Shown piece after piece: positions 55,249 through 64,000 of a DNA stretch of 64,000 nucleotides. This stretch comes from an uncultured Sulfurovum sp. GTDB lineage: Bacteria; Campylobacterota; Campylobacteria; Campylobacterales; Sulfurovaceae. The DNA lies in NCBI GenBank assembly GCA_902727915.1, contig CACVAU010000069.1, positions 1-64,000 of the forward strand, written 5' to 3'. The notes under the pieces are model-generated. The model had not been told where the DNA came from and searched no databases. It saw nothing but the letters and a program-made list of their open reading frames with translations. The stretch's first letter is position 1. The number at the start of each line of letters is the position of its first letter. The position numbers and the translations under genes were made by a program.

Positions 55249-56081
55249 TGCTAAAACGACCTAAATTCCTCAAAAAATCCTTAGCAAGTTATCATCCTTG
55301 GCTTTATCATTTGATAGTTTTTATCAAAAGGATTGAACGTCATATAGAATGGCAATTTGATGGGCGAAATTATGTAAAAAACTTTCAACAAGAAGTTTTA
55401 GCATTCCGTGTTAAAAAGCATCAAAGTGTCCTCATACGAAATTATTCAAATAACGCTGATATGCAACTTCAGTATAATAAAGTAGACAATTTAAAGTTAG
55501 TCATAGAGGCTTTAGATGGTATAATCATTAAGCCAAATGAAACTTTTTCTTTTTATAAAGTACTTGGAAAACCAACAATAAAAAGAGGTTTTAAAAAAGG
55601 TATGGAACTTTCTCGTGGAAAAGCAAGAGCAGGGGTTGGTGGAGGTATTTGTCAGTCTTCCAATCTTATTTATTGGTTAGCATTACATTCTCCTTTAGAA
55701 ATTGTAGAACGTCATCATCACTCTTTTGACCCCTTTCCTGATACAGGGCGTGTTTTACCTTTTGCTTCAGGTGCTACGGTGATGTATAATTATCGAGATT
55801 TACGTTTTTACAATCCAACAGAACAAACATTTCAATTACGACTTTGGTTAGATGACAAATGTTTAAATGGTGAGCTAAGAAGAGATGTTGAGATGGATTT
55901 AAAATATCATGTTTATGAAAAAGAACATTGTTTTGAGAAAAAAGAAGGGCAATACTTCAGAACCAATGAACTTTGGAGAGAAGTGAAAAGTAAGGGACGA
56001 GAAGTAGTACATTTAGAACAAGAGTTTCTGGTTAAGAACTATGCTGAAGTTAAGTATGTTCCAGAAGAATTTCAAGAATAA
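55248..56081 (+). CDS. VanW family protein
   Basis: A 277-residue protein with the VanW core: LKLVIEALDGIIIKPNETFS, FYKVLGKPT, GGGICQSSNLIYWLALHSPLEI, HHHSFDPFPDTGRVLPF and FYNPTEQTFQLRL. VanW occurs in vancomycin-resistance clusters and widely elsewhere; its role is not known, though an envelope role is likely. The start overlaps the stop of the large nuclease-like gene by one base (TAATG), so they are translationally coupled. Confidence 0.9.
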   Translation: MLKRPKFLKKSLASYHPWLYHLIVFIKRIERHIEWQFDGRNYVKNFQQEVLAFRVKKHQSVLIRNYSNNADMQLQYNKVDNLKLVIEALDGIIIKPNETFSFYKVLGKPTIKRGFKKGMELSRGKARAGVGGGICQSSNLIYWLALHSPLEIVERHHHSFDPFPDTGRVLPFASGATVMYNYRDLRFYNPTEQTFQLRLWLDDKCLNGELRRDVEMDLKYHVYEKEHCFEKKEGQYFRTNELWREVKSKGREVVHLEQEFLVKNYAEVKYVPEEFQE

Positions 56082-56091
56082 AAGGAAAAAA

Positions 56092-56775
56092 ATGAAAACA
56101 TTAATGACATTTATAGTTATGAGTTTAACAACACTTATGGCAGACAATCTACTAAAAGCAGGTAGTTACTCATGGCAGAAAGGAGGAGCAACAGCTTCTT
56201 TAACAGTAAAGAAAGACAAAGCAAATGGTTATGGAATTGAGGGAGATGCGCTTTATGGTATGTCACGAAAATATGGACCTAGCTTAGGTGATTTTAGTTT
56301 TACAGGTTTTATGAAGAATGGTAAATTAGTCTATACCGAAGGAAAAGGTCGAGACAAATATACCTTAATTCTTAAAGTAAGAGAAGATGGTAGTTTTGAT
56401 GTTAATGAAACAGGCTTGGCACCCTTTGGACATAATGTGAGGTTTACAGGTCATTTTACTTCTGATGATAAACCAAGTTTCTCTTGTTCTAAAGCTCGAA
56501 CCTTTACAGAAAAAGCAATTTGTGATAATAAGGGGTTAGCACGACTCGATAGGAAAATGGCAAGAGCTTACAGTCTGTTAAAAAGTGGATTTTTTTATAA
56601 AGAGAATGCTGAAACTAAAATCAATGCTCTTACAAAAGAACAAAGAGCATGGGGGAAACAGCGTAACACTTGTGCAAAAAAGAAAGCTTATTTAAGTTGT
56701 TATGAACGTTCATATTTTCAGAGGATTAAGATTCTAAATCAAGGTTTTGAAGGATTGTGGAATTATGATAACTAA
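56092..56775 (+). CDS. Secreted protein with LprI-like (DUF1311) C-terminal domain
   Basis: About 227 residues. I start at MKTLMTFIVMS because AAAGGAAAAA lies upstream and a signal peptide (about 1-18) follows. Residues about 20-125 form a beta-rich domain. The end (about 130-220) matches the lysozyme-inhibitor LprI N-terminal-like/DUF1311 pattern: FSCSKARTFTEKAICDN, LARLDRKMARAYSLL, LTKEQRAWGKQRNTC and CYERSYFQRI, with four cysteines. Likely periplasmic; a role against lysozyme-like enzymes is only suggested by the family name. It overlaps the ankyrin gene by 11 nt. Confidence 0.75.
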   Translation: MKTLMTFIVMSLTTLMADNLLKAGSYSWQKGGATASLTVKKDKANGYGIEGDALYGMSRKYGPSLGDFSFTGFMKNGKLVYTEGKGRDKYTLILKVREDGSFDVNETGLAPFGHNVRFTGHFTSDDKPSFSCSKARTFTEKAICDNKGLARLDRKMARAYSLLKSGFFYKENAETKINALTKEQRAWGKQRNTCAKKKAYLSCYERSYFQRIKILNQGFEGLWNYDN

Positions 56776-59700
56776 GAGTAGGGTACAAAAGATTATCCTT
56801 ACACTCACTTTAGTTTTATTTTTTGGCGATTTATTACAGGCAGAAGTGAAAGAAGTAGAGCATAAAACATCAATCCTTTATGAAAAAATTTTAAAAGTTA
56901 AACGTTCTAAAGGCATAGCTGAATTAAAACAACATATTCATTCTGCAACCTTTGAAGAGTTAGATGAAGGCATTAATCTATCTGTTCGAGGAGAGAAAAG
57001 AAGATACTCACTTATAAATTTTCTTATTTTAAAGAAACCTTATTTACTTAAGAAGATACTCCCTTTACTAGTAGAAAAGGGTGTAAGCCTCAACAGTACA
57101 GTAAAACATAAAGTTAGTCCCTTAGAACTAGCGATACGAAGAAATCGCTTAGAGATAGTAGAACTCTTATTGAAAGAAGGAGCTTCTTATAATATTATTG
57201 TTGATCGAGTACCTTTGTTTTACATGGCGTTACAAAGTTATAATAATGATTTGAAAAATTTACTCTTATCTTATAAACCCAAGTTAATTTATACTGAAGA
57301 GATGAAAAAAAGAGGTCGGAGTTATTTAACTTGGGCATTAGTAGGAGATAACCTTTCGCCTGTTCTTGTCAAGTATTTGTTAGAACAAGGTGAAGATATA
57401 AATAAAGTACATCTAAATGGTTATGAAAAGGACACACCTTATTCTAGATTTTTAAAAAAATATACGATTAATAGACATACTAAAAATAGGGTTAAAGCAC
57501 AAAAGCAGTTAGAGGTCTTAAACCTTTTATTAGATACTGGCGTTGAGCCATTTTTTGATGGCAATAGTGGGTGTGTAACGCCGTTAAGCGTTATTCATAA
57601 TGATGTAGTAACTTTGAGAAAACTTTTAAATAAAGGTTTAAATCCAAATACCATTGGGTGTAATAGAGGAACTTATTTAGCTGTACCAGTGATGTTAGGA
57701 GAACTGGAAGTATTTAAAGTCATGATGAAAGAAGATGGTGACTTGTATGCTTTAGGAATCTATGGAACTCAGAATATACTTGGACAAATAGTGAGTACAA
57801 GTAAAGCAGGAGATATTTTAGAATGGCTGGTTAAAAATAAAAAAGAAGTTTTTGAAAATTTAAGTGAAGAGGTAGCAGGAAAATATGTTAATTCTTTAGT
57901 CCATGCGCATAAAGATGGTAGCTTTTACAATCTCGTAGACACTTTGTTAAAATTTTCGAGTGACTATCAAAAATCAATCAATCACTTGTTAGTTGTGGCA
58001 ATAAGAAGTAATAAGTTACAAACAGCGAATCATTTAAAAGGTTTAGGAGCAAAGATATTAGTTGCTGATTCTCAAAAATATTGGGAGTCAGAACGTTATT
58101 GGGATGACCACAGTGCTAAGAATACGCGTAAGAAACATTTTGAGGTAATTAGTACTAAAATAGACTGGCTTTTAAAAGAGAATGTTAGTCCTTTTTTAGG
58201 GGAGAAAGCTGTAACTAAGATTATAAATTTTAGTGAGCTTACACTTGAACAGTTTCATGCTATTTTTCAGTTATATCCTAAAAAATTAGCTAAAAAAGAG
58301 ATATTAGATGAAGTATTTATTACACTACTTGAAAATTTGGATTTTAGAGATAAGTTAGTACTGAATGAAGAAAAGTTACTTTTATTACTTGAATATGGAT
58401 TAGTGTTAGAGGATGTAAAGACCAGCAAAAATACGTTATATATGCCTTTTAAAATGAAGTATTACATGGAACATAACCGTAACATAGAACTTTTATGGCT
58501 TTTGAAAAATGGGGCAAGAGTTTGCAAAGAGAATCAAGCAGATTATATTAAATCGGTCTATATGAGAGCTTTAATTGATAGAGCTGGTAGTGATGTTGAA
58601 AAAATTGATTTTTATCCTCAAAATGAGAGAGAAAGTCATGCCCTAGATAAGGTGGGTGCCTATTCTTATAAAGATAAATGGTATGTAAAACATAAGAATC
58701 TTTTTCAAAATAATAAATTTAAAGGAGCATCTAATCTGATAAGTGATGATAAAGCTGTTGAAGATGCTTACAATAAAAATGATTGGGATAAATTGTATTT
58801 GCTTATGCATGAAGGAGGACATGCTTTTGATAAATACCTGTGGTTAAAGGCAAAAGACCATAGCCAATACAATGGGTTAACCTCTATAATATTGCAAGGA
58901 AAAGTAGAAATATTGAAATGGCTTATTGACAATAAAGTACCAATAGATGCTAGATTTTCCGAGCGTACGCCTCTCATAGTTGCTGTAAAAAAAGAGAGTA
59001 TAGAGATGATAGATTTATTGATAAAAGCTGGAGCAAATTCTGAGTATGTGAATCAGATGCATTTTAAAGAAGAGAGTGCCATTTCACTTTCTCAAAAAAG
59101 TAAAAACCCTAAAATTCAAGTCTATTTTTCTGATAAAATTTCTAAAGATACTTTTTCAGTTAAAGCTTTAAATGATGCAATATATGATGATGATTTACCT
59201 TTAGTAAAGAAAATACTTTCGTCAGGAATTAATCCAAATATGAATTCTGATGGTCCACTTCCTCTTGCCATAGCCATTCGTGTAGAGAGGCTTGAAATAT
59301 TGGACTATATGTTAGGGCATGGTGTAGATGTGAATGATAGTTCAAGATCTACTACTAACGCACTCATAGACACTAGTGCTTCACAGAAAGATCCTGAGCT
59401 GATGCATTGTGTGTTAAAACATGGTGCAAGGGTAAATTTTTCTAATCATAAATATAATGCTTTAAAAAGTTTGTTTGGGGCTAGTGGGAAACACTGGCAA
59501 GAAAAAGTAAAGCTTTTAGTTGATTATAATACCTCATTAACAACCGTTTTTAATGAAGCTGGACAACTTGTGATTCATGCTGTTATGCAACATGCCCAAG
59601 AGGATTTAATTTATTATATTATTGATAAAATGCTGAAAGATGGAGACAGTAAAGCTTTGTTTAGAGCAGATAATTATGGTCAAACCATTTTGCATTATGC

Positions 59701-60310
59701 TGTAGCTTATCAAAGTGAACATATGGTTCAAAAACTTTTAGATTTAGGCGTTGACCCTAAAGTAATAAGTTATGGAGGGCAACAGGCTATCTTTTTGGCT
59801 TCAAGTAAAGAAACGTTAAAGCTTTTAGAATCGAGTTCTACGGATAAATTATCCATTGCGACGAGTCATTGTACGGTTTATGTTGAAAATGAATTTGATA
59901 AAAGCAAAGAGAATAAATGTCAAGTTACTGCTAAGTTTTGTGAAAAAAACAAAAGACATGCTCAAGCAGTTTGGTATTATTTTTTAGGAAATGACCTCGA
60001 CCGAGTGAAGGGTTATACACTGAATCAAACATGGTTAAATGAATGTCGTAATGAGTATGGATACTATGCTTATATGGATATTGCTCATGCTTATTTATTA
60101 AGTGATGATATGGAAAATACAAAAAAATATTACAAAAAAGCCATCGATGAATCAGAAGGAAAAACAGAGGAATGGATGCTTAAACGTTTTAAAGTTTTAA
60201 AAGGATTGTATCCAAATCATGTAGAAAAAGCTAAAAAAATTTGGAATGAAGTTTGGAAAAAGAGATATAGAGAAAATTTTAGTTTTACTCAAAAAGTAGC
60301 ATCTTATTGA
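56765..60310 (+). CDS. Giant ankyrin-repeat protein, exported
   Basis: About 1181 residues. A signal peptide or anchor lies at about 8-30 (IILTLTLVLFFGDLLQA). Degenerate ankyrin repeats run through most of the length; clear ones include PLELAIRRNRLEIVELLLKEGA, TPLIVAVKKESIEMIDLLIKAGA and ILHYAVAYQSEHMVQKLLDLGV (each shown as parts of the loop-helix pattern). The last 110 residues hold Cys-containing helical repeats like Sel1/TPR. The ATG at 56765 lies inside the previous gene. Likely a periplasmic or surface scaffold. Function not known. Confidence 0.82.
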   Translation: MITKSRVQKIILTLTLVLFFGDLLQAEVKEVEHKTSILYEKILKVKRSKGIAELKQHIHSATFEELDEGINLSVRGEKRRYSLINFLILKKPYLLKKILPLLVEKGVSLNSTVKHKVSPLELAIRRNRLEIVELLLKEGASYNIIVDRVPLFYMALQSYNNDLKNLLLSYKPKLIYTEEMKKRGRSYLTWALVGDNLSPVLVKYLLEQGEDINKVHLNGYEKDTPYSRFLKKYTINRHTKNRVKAQKQLEVLNLLLDTGVEPFFDGNSGCVTPLSVIHNDVVTLRKLLNKGLNPNTIGCNRGTYLAVPVMLGELEVFKVMMKEDGDLYALGIYGTQNILGQIVSTSKAGDILEWLVKNKKEVFENLSEEVAGKYVNSLVHAHKDGSFYNLVDTLLKFSSDYQKSINHLLVVAIRSNKLQTANHLKGLGAKILVADSQKYWESERYWDDHSAKNTRKKHFEVISTKIDWLLKENVSPFLGEKAVTKIINFSELTLEQFHAIFQLYPKKLAKKEILDEVFITLLENLDFRDKLVLNEEKLLLLLEYGLVLEDVKTSKNTLYMPFKMKYYMEHNRNIELLWLLKNGARVCKENQADYIKSVYMRALIDRAGSDVEKIDFYPQNERESHALDKVGAYSYKDKWYVKHKNLFQNNKFKGASNLISDDKAVEDAYNKNDWDKLYLLMHEGGHAFDKYLWLKAKDHSQYNGLTSIILQGKVEILKWLIDNKVPIDARFSERTPLIVAVKKESIEMIDLLIKAGANSEYVNQMHFKEESAISLSQKSKNPKIQVYFSDKISKDTFSVKALNDAIYDDDLPLVKKILSSGINPNMNSDGPLPLAIAIRVERLEILDYMLGHGVDVNDSSRSTTNALIDTSASQKDPELMHCVLKHGARVNFSNHKYNALKSLFGASGKHWQEKVKLLVDYNTSLTTVFNEAGQLVIHAVMQHAQEDLIYYIIDKMLKDGDSKALFRADNYGQTILHYAVAYQSEHMVQKLLDLGVDPKVISYGGQQAIFLASSKETLKLLESSSTDKLSIATSHCTVYVENEFDKSKENKCQVTAKFCEKNKRHAQAVWYYFLGNDLDRVKGYTLNQTWLNECRNEYGYYAYMDIAHAYLLSDDMENTKKYYKKAIDESEGKTEEWMLKRFKVLKGLYPNHVEKAKKIWNEVWKKRYRENFSFTQKVASY

Positions 60311-60917
60311 TGAATATATTACAAAAGTTAAAGGAAAAATTATTAAAACATTAGCATCAGCAGGGATTGCTTATTTATTAAAGTTTATTGGCTTTATTGT
60401 TCTTGGGTTGAGTATTAACATACTTTTAATGGTTATCTATTTTGATGACATTTCAGCATTGTTTAAAAGTGAAAATATTTTATTAGGGGCTATTACACTT
60501 GCTGTTGTTGTAATTTTTCCTATTATTTGGATAATTATTGGAAAAGCAGAGGCAGTCTCTTCAGCTATCTTCAAAGTCATGGATGGACACTTAGACGACT
60601 TAATTGCTTTTGTCATTAAAAACTTTTTAACACAAGGCAGTCGAGATAAAGTGGGCGACTATGGATCTAAACTGGAAAAACAGTCAACTGTTACACGTTT
60701 TATTTTAGAGTTTTTATTTGAAAAAATAAACTTTTTTGAAGAGGTATCAAAGTTATTGAAGGAGAAAGATTATAGTGATAAAGAGTTAACACTTAAAATG
60801 TCAGCACGAATTAGAGAAGAAGAGTTTTTTGAAGATTTAGAGCCTAGTTGGATGACGGCATTTATTTTAATACTAGCAAATGTAGGAATTATTTACTCAG
60901 CACATTATTTTTTGTAG
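60310..60917 (+). pseudogene. Small membrane protein, apparent frameshift near the 5' end
   Basis: The long frame (to 60917) codes for two N-terminal membrane segments and one C-terminal one, with a charged middle (GHLDDLIAFVIKNF). It has no ATG, GTG or TTG before 60408, though it is open back to 60300. A start ATG at 60310 overlaps the ankyrin stop (TGATG), but that frame reads only MNILQKLKEKLLKH before a stop. Adding one A to the AAAA run at 60345-60348 would join the two as ...EKLLKTLASAGIAYLL. So either this copy is frameshifted, the assembly lost a base, or the gene starts at TTG 60408. Confidence 0.6.
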
Positions 60918-60940
60918 GGTAATAAAAAGAAGGCTTAAAT

Positions 60941-62059
60941 ATGAATTATTTTACAGAAACAACAAGCACGAGTTTAGGAGGAAATCTTCTTAATTCCCTT
61001 AAAGGAATTTTAGTTGGAATTTTACTTTTAGTAGGATCAATTTATTTACTTTCATATAATGAACATCGAAGTATCAATCAAGCATTGGCACTTGAAGAGA
61101 TGCAAGAAAAAATTGTTTTAGTAGATAGACCTCAGTATAAAGTAGAGTATGAAAAGCAACCCATTCTTATTTATGGGGATGTTGTACCGATTAACCCTTT
61201 AGAGGACACACTTTTTGGCATTAAGTCCAATGAACTGGGTTTAGAACGAAATGTTGAAATGTATCAATGGGTAGAACATGTTAGTTCACGTGATGAAAAG
61301 CAAGTGGGTGGTTCAACTGAAACCGTAACGACTTACGAGTATGAAAAAGCGTGGCGTTCAACAGAAGAGGACAGTCGTTTATTTAGGTACCCTGAAAATC
61401 ATGCTAACCCAAAAATGAAGTATAAAAGTAAAACTTTTAGTACCGATGCCAATCTGGGTGAATTTTATCTTTCTGAGAGTATTGTGACACAGTTTTCTAA
61501 TAGCAGTGATTACAATGGATTAGCTACTATGCCAGATCAGATACTTGATATGACGAATCATAAAACATTTTTGTATAAAGGGAAAACAGCAGATGAACCT
61601 GAAATAGGGGATTTAAAAATAACTTACACACAGACAGAAAAAGGTATTTACACCTTAGCTGGAATGACAAAAGGAAAAACGTTTGGCGCGTATAAGAGTT
61701 CAAATGACAGAAGTTTACTCTTTACAAGAGTTGGTCAAGTGGAAGCAAGTACAATCTTTGAAGAAGAATTTAAAGCCAATACCATGTTAACATGGCTATT
61801 TCGGGCTATAGGTTTATTACTTATGTTCTTTGGATTTATGTTAATTATGAATCTTCTTGTAGCCATTGCGAATATTCTGCCAATTTTTGGAAGTTTAGTA
61901 GAAGGGGTTACGGCACTTATTGCAGGAGCATTAACACTTGTGTTAGGGTCAGGTGTGATTGCTATCGCATGGTTCGCTTCTCGACCAATGTTATCTTTGT
62001 CTATTTTGGGTGTTGGCATTAGTTTGGCTATTTTAGTTTTCTTGTTAAAGAAAAAATAG
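60941..62059 (+). CDS. TMEM43 family membrane protein
   Basis: A 372-residue protein. An N-terminal membrane segment (about 20-42) is followed by a soluble region, then four membrane segments at the end (about 275-370). The central region carries the TMEM43 pattern: NEHRSINQALALEE near the N-terminus, ERNVEMYQWVEHV, YEYEKAWRSTEEDS and SKTFSTDANLGEFYLS. TMEM43 (LUMA) is a nuclear-envelope protein in animals; bacterial relatives are of unknown role. It follows the small membrane protein by 23 nt and is likely in the same unit as the ankyrin gene. Confidence 0.85.
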   Translation: MNYFTETTSTSLGGNLLNSLKGILVGILLLVGSIYLLSYNEHRSINQALALEEMQEKIVLVDRPQYKVEYEKQPILIYGDVVPINPLEDTLFGIKSNELGLERNVEMYQWVEHVSSRDEKQVGGSTETVTTYEYEKAWRSTEEDSRLFRYPENHANPKMKYKSKTFSTDANLGEFYLSESIVTQFSNSSDYNGLATMPDQILDMTNHKTFLYKGKTADEPEIGDLKITYTQTEKGIYTLAGMTKGKTFGAYKSSNDRSLLFTRVGQVEASTIFEEEFKANTMLTWLFRAIGLLLMFFGFMLIMNLLVAIANILPIFGSLVEGVTALIAGALTLVLGSGVIAIAWFASRPMLSLSILGVGISLAILVFLLKKK

Positions 62060-62128
62060 AGAACTTCTTAATAAAAGCCATTGATTTAGAGAGTAAAAAT
62101 ACCTAAAATATATTTTATATCTCTAAGT

Positions 62129-62827
62129 TTAGGTATCAGAAGTTGCTATCCGAATACCATAACCGAAAACTTTTTCAATAAGCTTATGATGAATTTTTCC
62201 TCGTAATCTATAAATTAAAGTACGGATGCAATTGTTAGAGGTTGGTTCATTTTCCCAAATTACTTCTTCAATCGTTTCAAAACTGACTGCTTTACCATTA
62301 TACTTAATCAAAAGTTGTAATAAGTGTTTCTCTTTATGTGTTAAATGTACTTTAATATTTCTATATAAGAGTTCATTACTTTTTAAATTAAAAACATATT
62401 CTGTGTCTAAATGATATAGCTTTTTATTTAAAATGTTTTTCTTGCAAGAAGTATTTTTTTTATGAACTTTAAAATAGACAAGTTTAATGACGGCATAGAG
62501 TTCTTGATTATGATAGGGTTTAACAAGGTAACCATAAGGATTTGTTTCTATGGCCTTTGTAATGGTTTCTTCATCTTTATAGGCAGTTAAATAAATAATA
62601 GGAATGTTACAAGCTAAAGATTGATAAAAATCCACACCATCTTACTCTTCTCCTAAGTTAATATCCATAAGAATTAAATGTACATTGTTGTTTTCTAAAA
62701 TTTCTTTTGCCCTAAGTGAATTGGTCGCATAGTCCAATACATAGAATCCCATTTTTTCAATAGATTTCTTTCTTTTTAACGCTAAAAGTGCATTTTTTTC
62801 TATGATTAAAATATTAAATTTTTTCAT
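62129..62827 (-). pseudogene. OmpR-like response regulator broken by an in-frame TAA
   Basis: Two segments lie in the same frame, 62642-62827 and 62129-62641. The first codes the receiver up to LILMDINLGEE with phospho-acceptor Asp55. An in-frame TAA (62642-62644) then replaces a residue, and reading resumes as DGVDFYQSL...IIYLTAY...YLVKPYH, followed by an OmpR-type winged-helix domain (LTHKEKHLLQLLIKYNG...LRGKI...GYGIRI). So one gene of about 232 codons has a nonsense codon at 62. It is probably inactive unless the stop is read through or the downstream part restarts. No sensor kinase lies in the window. Confidence 0.8.
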
Positions 62828-62982
62828 CTTGACCCCCTATTACTGTCAATAAAACGATTCAATGTTTGTTGAATACCTTGTATTATTTTAGCGAAATAAG
62901 TTTTAGTTTTTAGAAATAGATGCTTATGAGTGAGATGAGTGCTATTGTCTAAATTAAAAAAATTAATAAGTTATTTTTTGAA

Positions 62983-63027
62983 TTGTGACAAATTTTGTAA
63001 CAAATTTTACTTATTATGTATAAGTAA
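62983..63027. promoter_or_regulatory. Repeat-rich operator region between regulator and lipoprotein genes
   Basis: TTGTGACAA (62983-62991) and TTGTAACAA (62995-63003) are two near-palindromic copies 12 bp apart. Right after them lies TTACTTAT-TATGT-ATAAGTAA (63007-63027), a perfect 8-bp inverted repeat. The spacing suits a response regulator or a dimeric repressor. The region is in the 224-nt divergent gap. Confidence 0.55.
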
Positions 63028-63051
63028 ACATTAATTTAAAAAGGAATAATT

Positions 63052-64000
63052 ATGAAAAATCGATATTTACTTCCATTAGGAATAGTAACAATGCTTTTTA
63101 TAAATGCTTGTGGTACAACGAAGGATACCCCAACGGAAGAAAGTGCTGAAACAGTGACAGGAAAATTTGTTGATACTTATGTTTCGGGACTTAAGTATGT
63201 TTGTTCATCAGGAACAATAGGTACTACAAATAGTGGTGGAGAATACACGTGTAATGTAGGTGATACAGTAGCCTTTTCTTTAGGTGGATACTTATTAGGT
63301 TCTGCAACAGCATCATCGGGTAATATTACGCCTGAAACATTGTATCCGAACAATCCTACTGCTGAATTAAATGTAGCACGTTTATTACAAACACTTGACA
63401 GTGATCCTACCGATGATATTATTACTATTCCAGACAATTATTCTGATTTAGATAATGTAACAACTACCCCAAAAGATAATGCCTTTATTGCTACTATTCA
63501 GTCAACAGTGGGAACACTTGTTAGTGAAGAAGTTGCTCAAAATCATTTAAATAATGCTGAGCTTACAGTGGGAATTAAAGGTCTGACCAAATACTATAGA
63601 AACAGTAAAGGTGCTATTGGTAGTAGGGTCTATGCTAATGATGGTACTTATACTGGAACATTTGGAGATCAAAATGTTAGTGGTACCTATACCATTAAAG
63701 ATAATAATTTGAGCATTGTGCGTAGCAGTGGCAATTCAGATGTCAAGTTACAACTTACTTACTTAAAAACAGTGAATGAAGTGTTAAAGTTTGATATATC
63801 TGTGAATGGTGGCGAGACCTTTAGAACTTATTCTTACTTTACAAAAGCATTAAGAGATGCCGTATTGACAGATGCTATTGTGGGTAAGACAACTTATTAT
63901 CGAAATAGTAAAGGATTTATTGGTAGTAGAGTTTATGCTACGGATGGTACTTATACAGGTACTTTTAATGGAACAGCTGTGAATGGTACTTATACTATTA
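63052..64000 (+). CDS. Repeat-bearing lipoprotein (partial, runs off the window)
   Basis: At least 316 residues; the reading frame is open to the last base. Signal peptide with lipobox FINACGTTK (about Cys20). The mature start TGKFVDTYVSGLKYVC resembles a beta-sandwich unit common in surface lipoproteins of gammaproteobacteria and Campylobacterota. A repeat of about 101 residues begins at YYRNSKGAIGSRVYA (63592) and again at YYRNSKGFIGSRVYA (63895), with TGTYTGTF-like strands. AAAAAGGAATAATT precedes the ATG. The total length and number of repeats are unknown. Confidence 0.8.
   Translation, partial: MKNRYLLPLGIVTMLFINACGTTKDTPTEESAETVTGKFVDTYVSGLKYVCSSGTIGTTNSGGEYTCNVGDTVAFSLGGYLLGSATASSGNITPETLYPNNPTAELNVARLLQTLDSDPTDDIITIPDNYSDLDNVTTTPKDNAFIATIQSTVGTLVSEEVAQNHLNNAELTVGIKGLTKYYRNSKGAIGSRVYANDGTYTGTFGDQNVSGTYTIKDNNLSIVRSSGNSDVKLQLTYLKTVNEVLKFDISVNGGETFRTYSYFTKALRDAVLTDAIVGKTTYYRNSKGFIGSRVYATDGTYTGTFNGTAVNGTYTI

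Noticed and set aside
60345..60351. Programmed -1 frameshift site
   Set aside because: The sequence TTAAAAC does not form the X-XXY-YYZ heptamer in the right frame.
62129..62635. A separate DNA-binding gene starting at the ATG at 62635
   Set aside because: The frame is continuous with the upstream receiver half, and the part begins in the middle of a receiver domain, so a broken single gene fits better.

Overview
The window looks like chromosome from a member of the Campylobacterota (epsilonproteobacteria), probably near Sulfurimonas or Sulfurovum. This rests on several things: AT-rich DNA; an ispDF / HP1021-type orphan regulator / ATP-sulfurylase-like / pgpA block with the same order as Campylobacter jejuni Cj1607-Cj1610; an lptE-folC-bactofilin-mfd block; a MutS fused to an HNH nuclease (MutS7 type); a group III truncated globin; and frequent TTG and GTG starts. 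The genus cannot be fixed from sequence reading alone. No prophage, transposase, CRISPR array or origin was seen.

Layout. 1-380: the end of an rRNA operon (last bases of 23S, then 5S). 547-3542: a secreted helix-hairpin-helix protein, a PLP sulfur-amino-acid enzyme with an Rrf2 regulator, and two small membrane proteins. 3676-6609: MutS7-HNH. 6691-10950: an envelope block of two tandem L,D-transpeptidases and an NlpC/P60 lipoprotein. 11158-12117: a cysteine-rich Sel1-repeat protein. 12134-13819: ilvD. 14036-14551: tRNA cluster Gly-Leu-Cys-Ser. 14895-23358: porin, SppA, a DUF218 protein, a TonB-dependent receptor, an M23 peptidase and a Nudix hydrolase. 23454-29849: an Fe-S protein, argF, a phosphoesterase, an SPFH protein and hemB. 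29906-31619: ribA-rsmG and two small genes. 31632-35306: pgpA, Sat-like, HP1021-like, ispDF. 35407-40629: a thiamine operon thiC-globin-thiO-thiS-thiG-thiE under a TPP riboswitch. 41038-48899: a secreted protein, a TorF-type porin, a degenerate PAS/Fis pair, miaA, pssA, a prenyltransferase, tRNA-Arg, lptE, folC and bactofilin. 48947-51943: mfd. 51940-62059: an accessory-looking block with a 1102-residue protein ending in a PD-(D/E)XK-like domain, VanW, an LprI-like protein, a giant ankyrin protein, a small membrane protein with an apparent frameshift, and a TMEM43-family protein. 62129-64000: a response regulator broken by an in-frame stop, and a repeat-bearing lipoprotein that runs off the window.

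The observations most worth following are: (i) the very AT-rich 1102-residue solenoid/nuclease-like gene inserted directly after mfd; (ii) a family of small palindromic elements with TA-GGGTGT ends, two of which begin inside TAG stop codons and show compensatory stem changes; (iii) an ATP-sulfurylase homologue that has lost the HxxH catalytic motif but stays beside the HP1021-like regulator; (iv) the MutS7-HNH fusion; (v) an apparently leaderless ribA; and (vi) two damaged or frameshifted genes near the right end.
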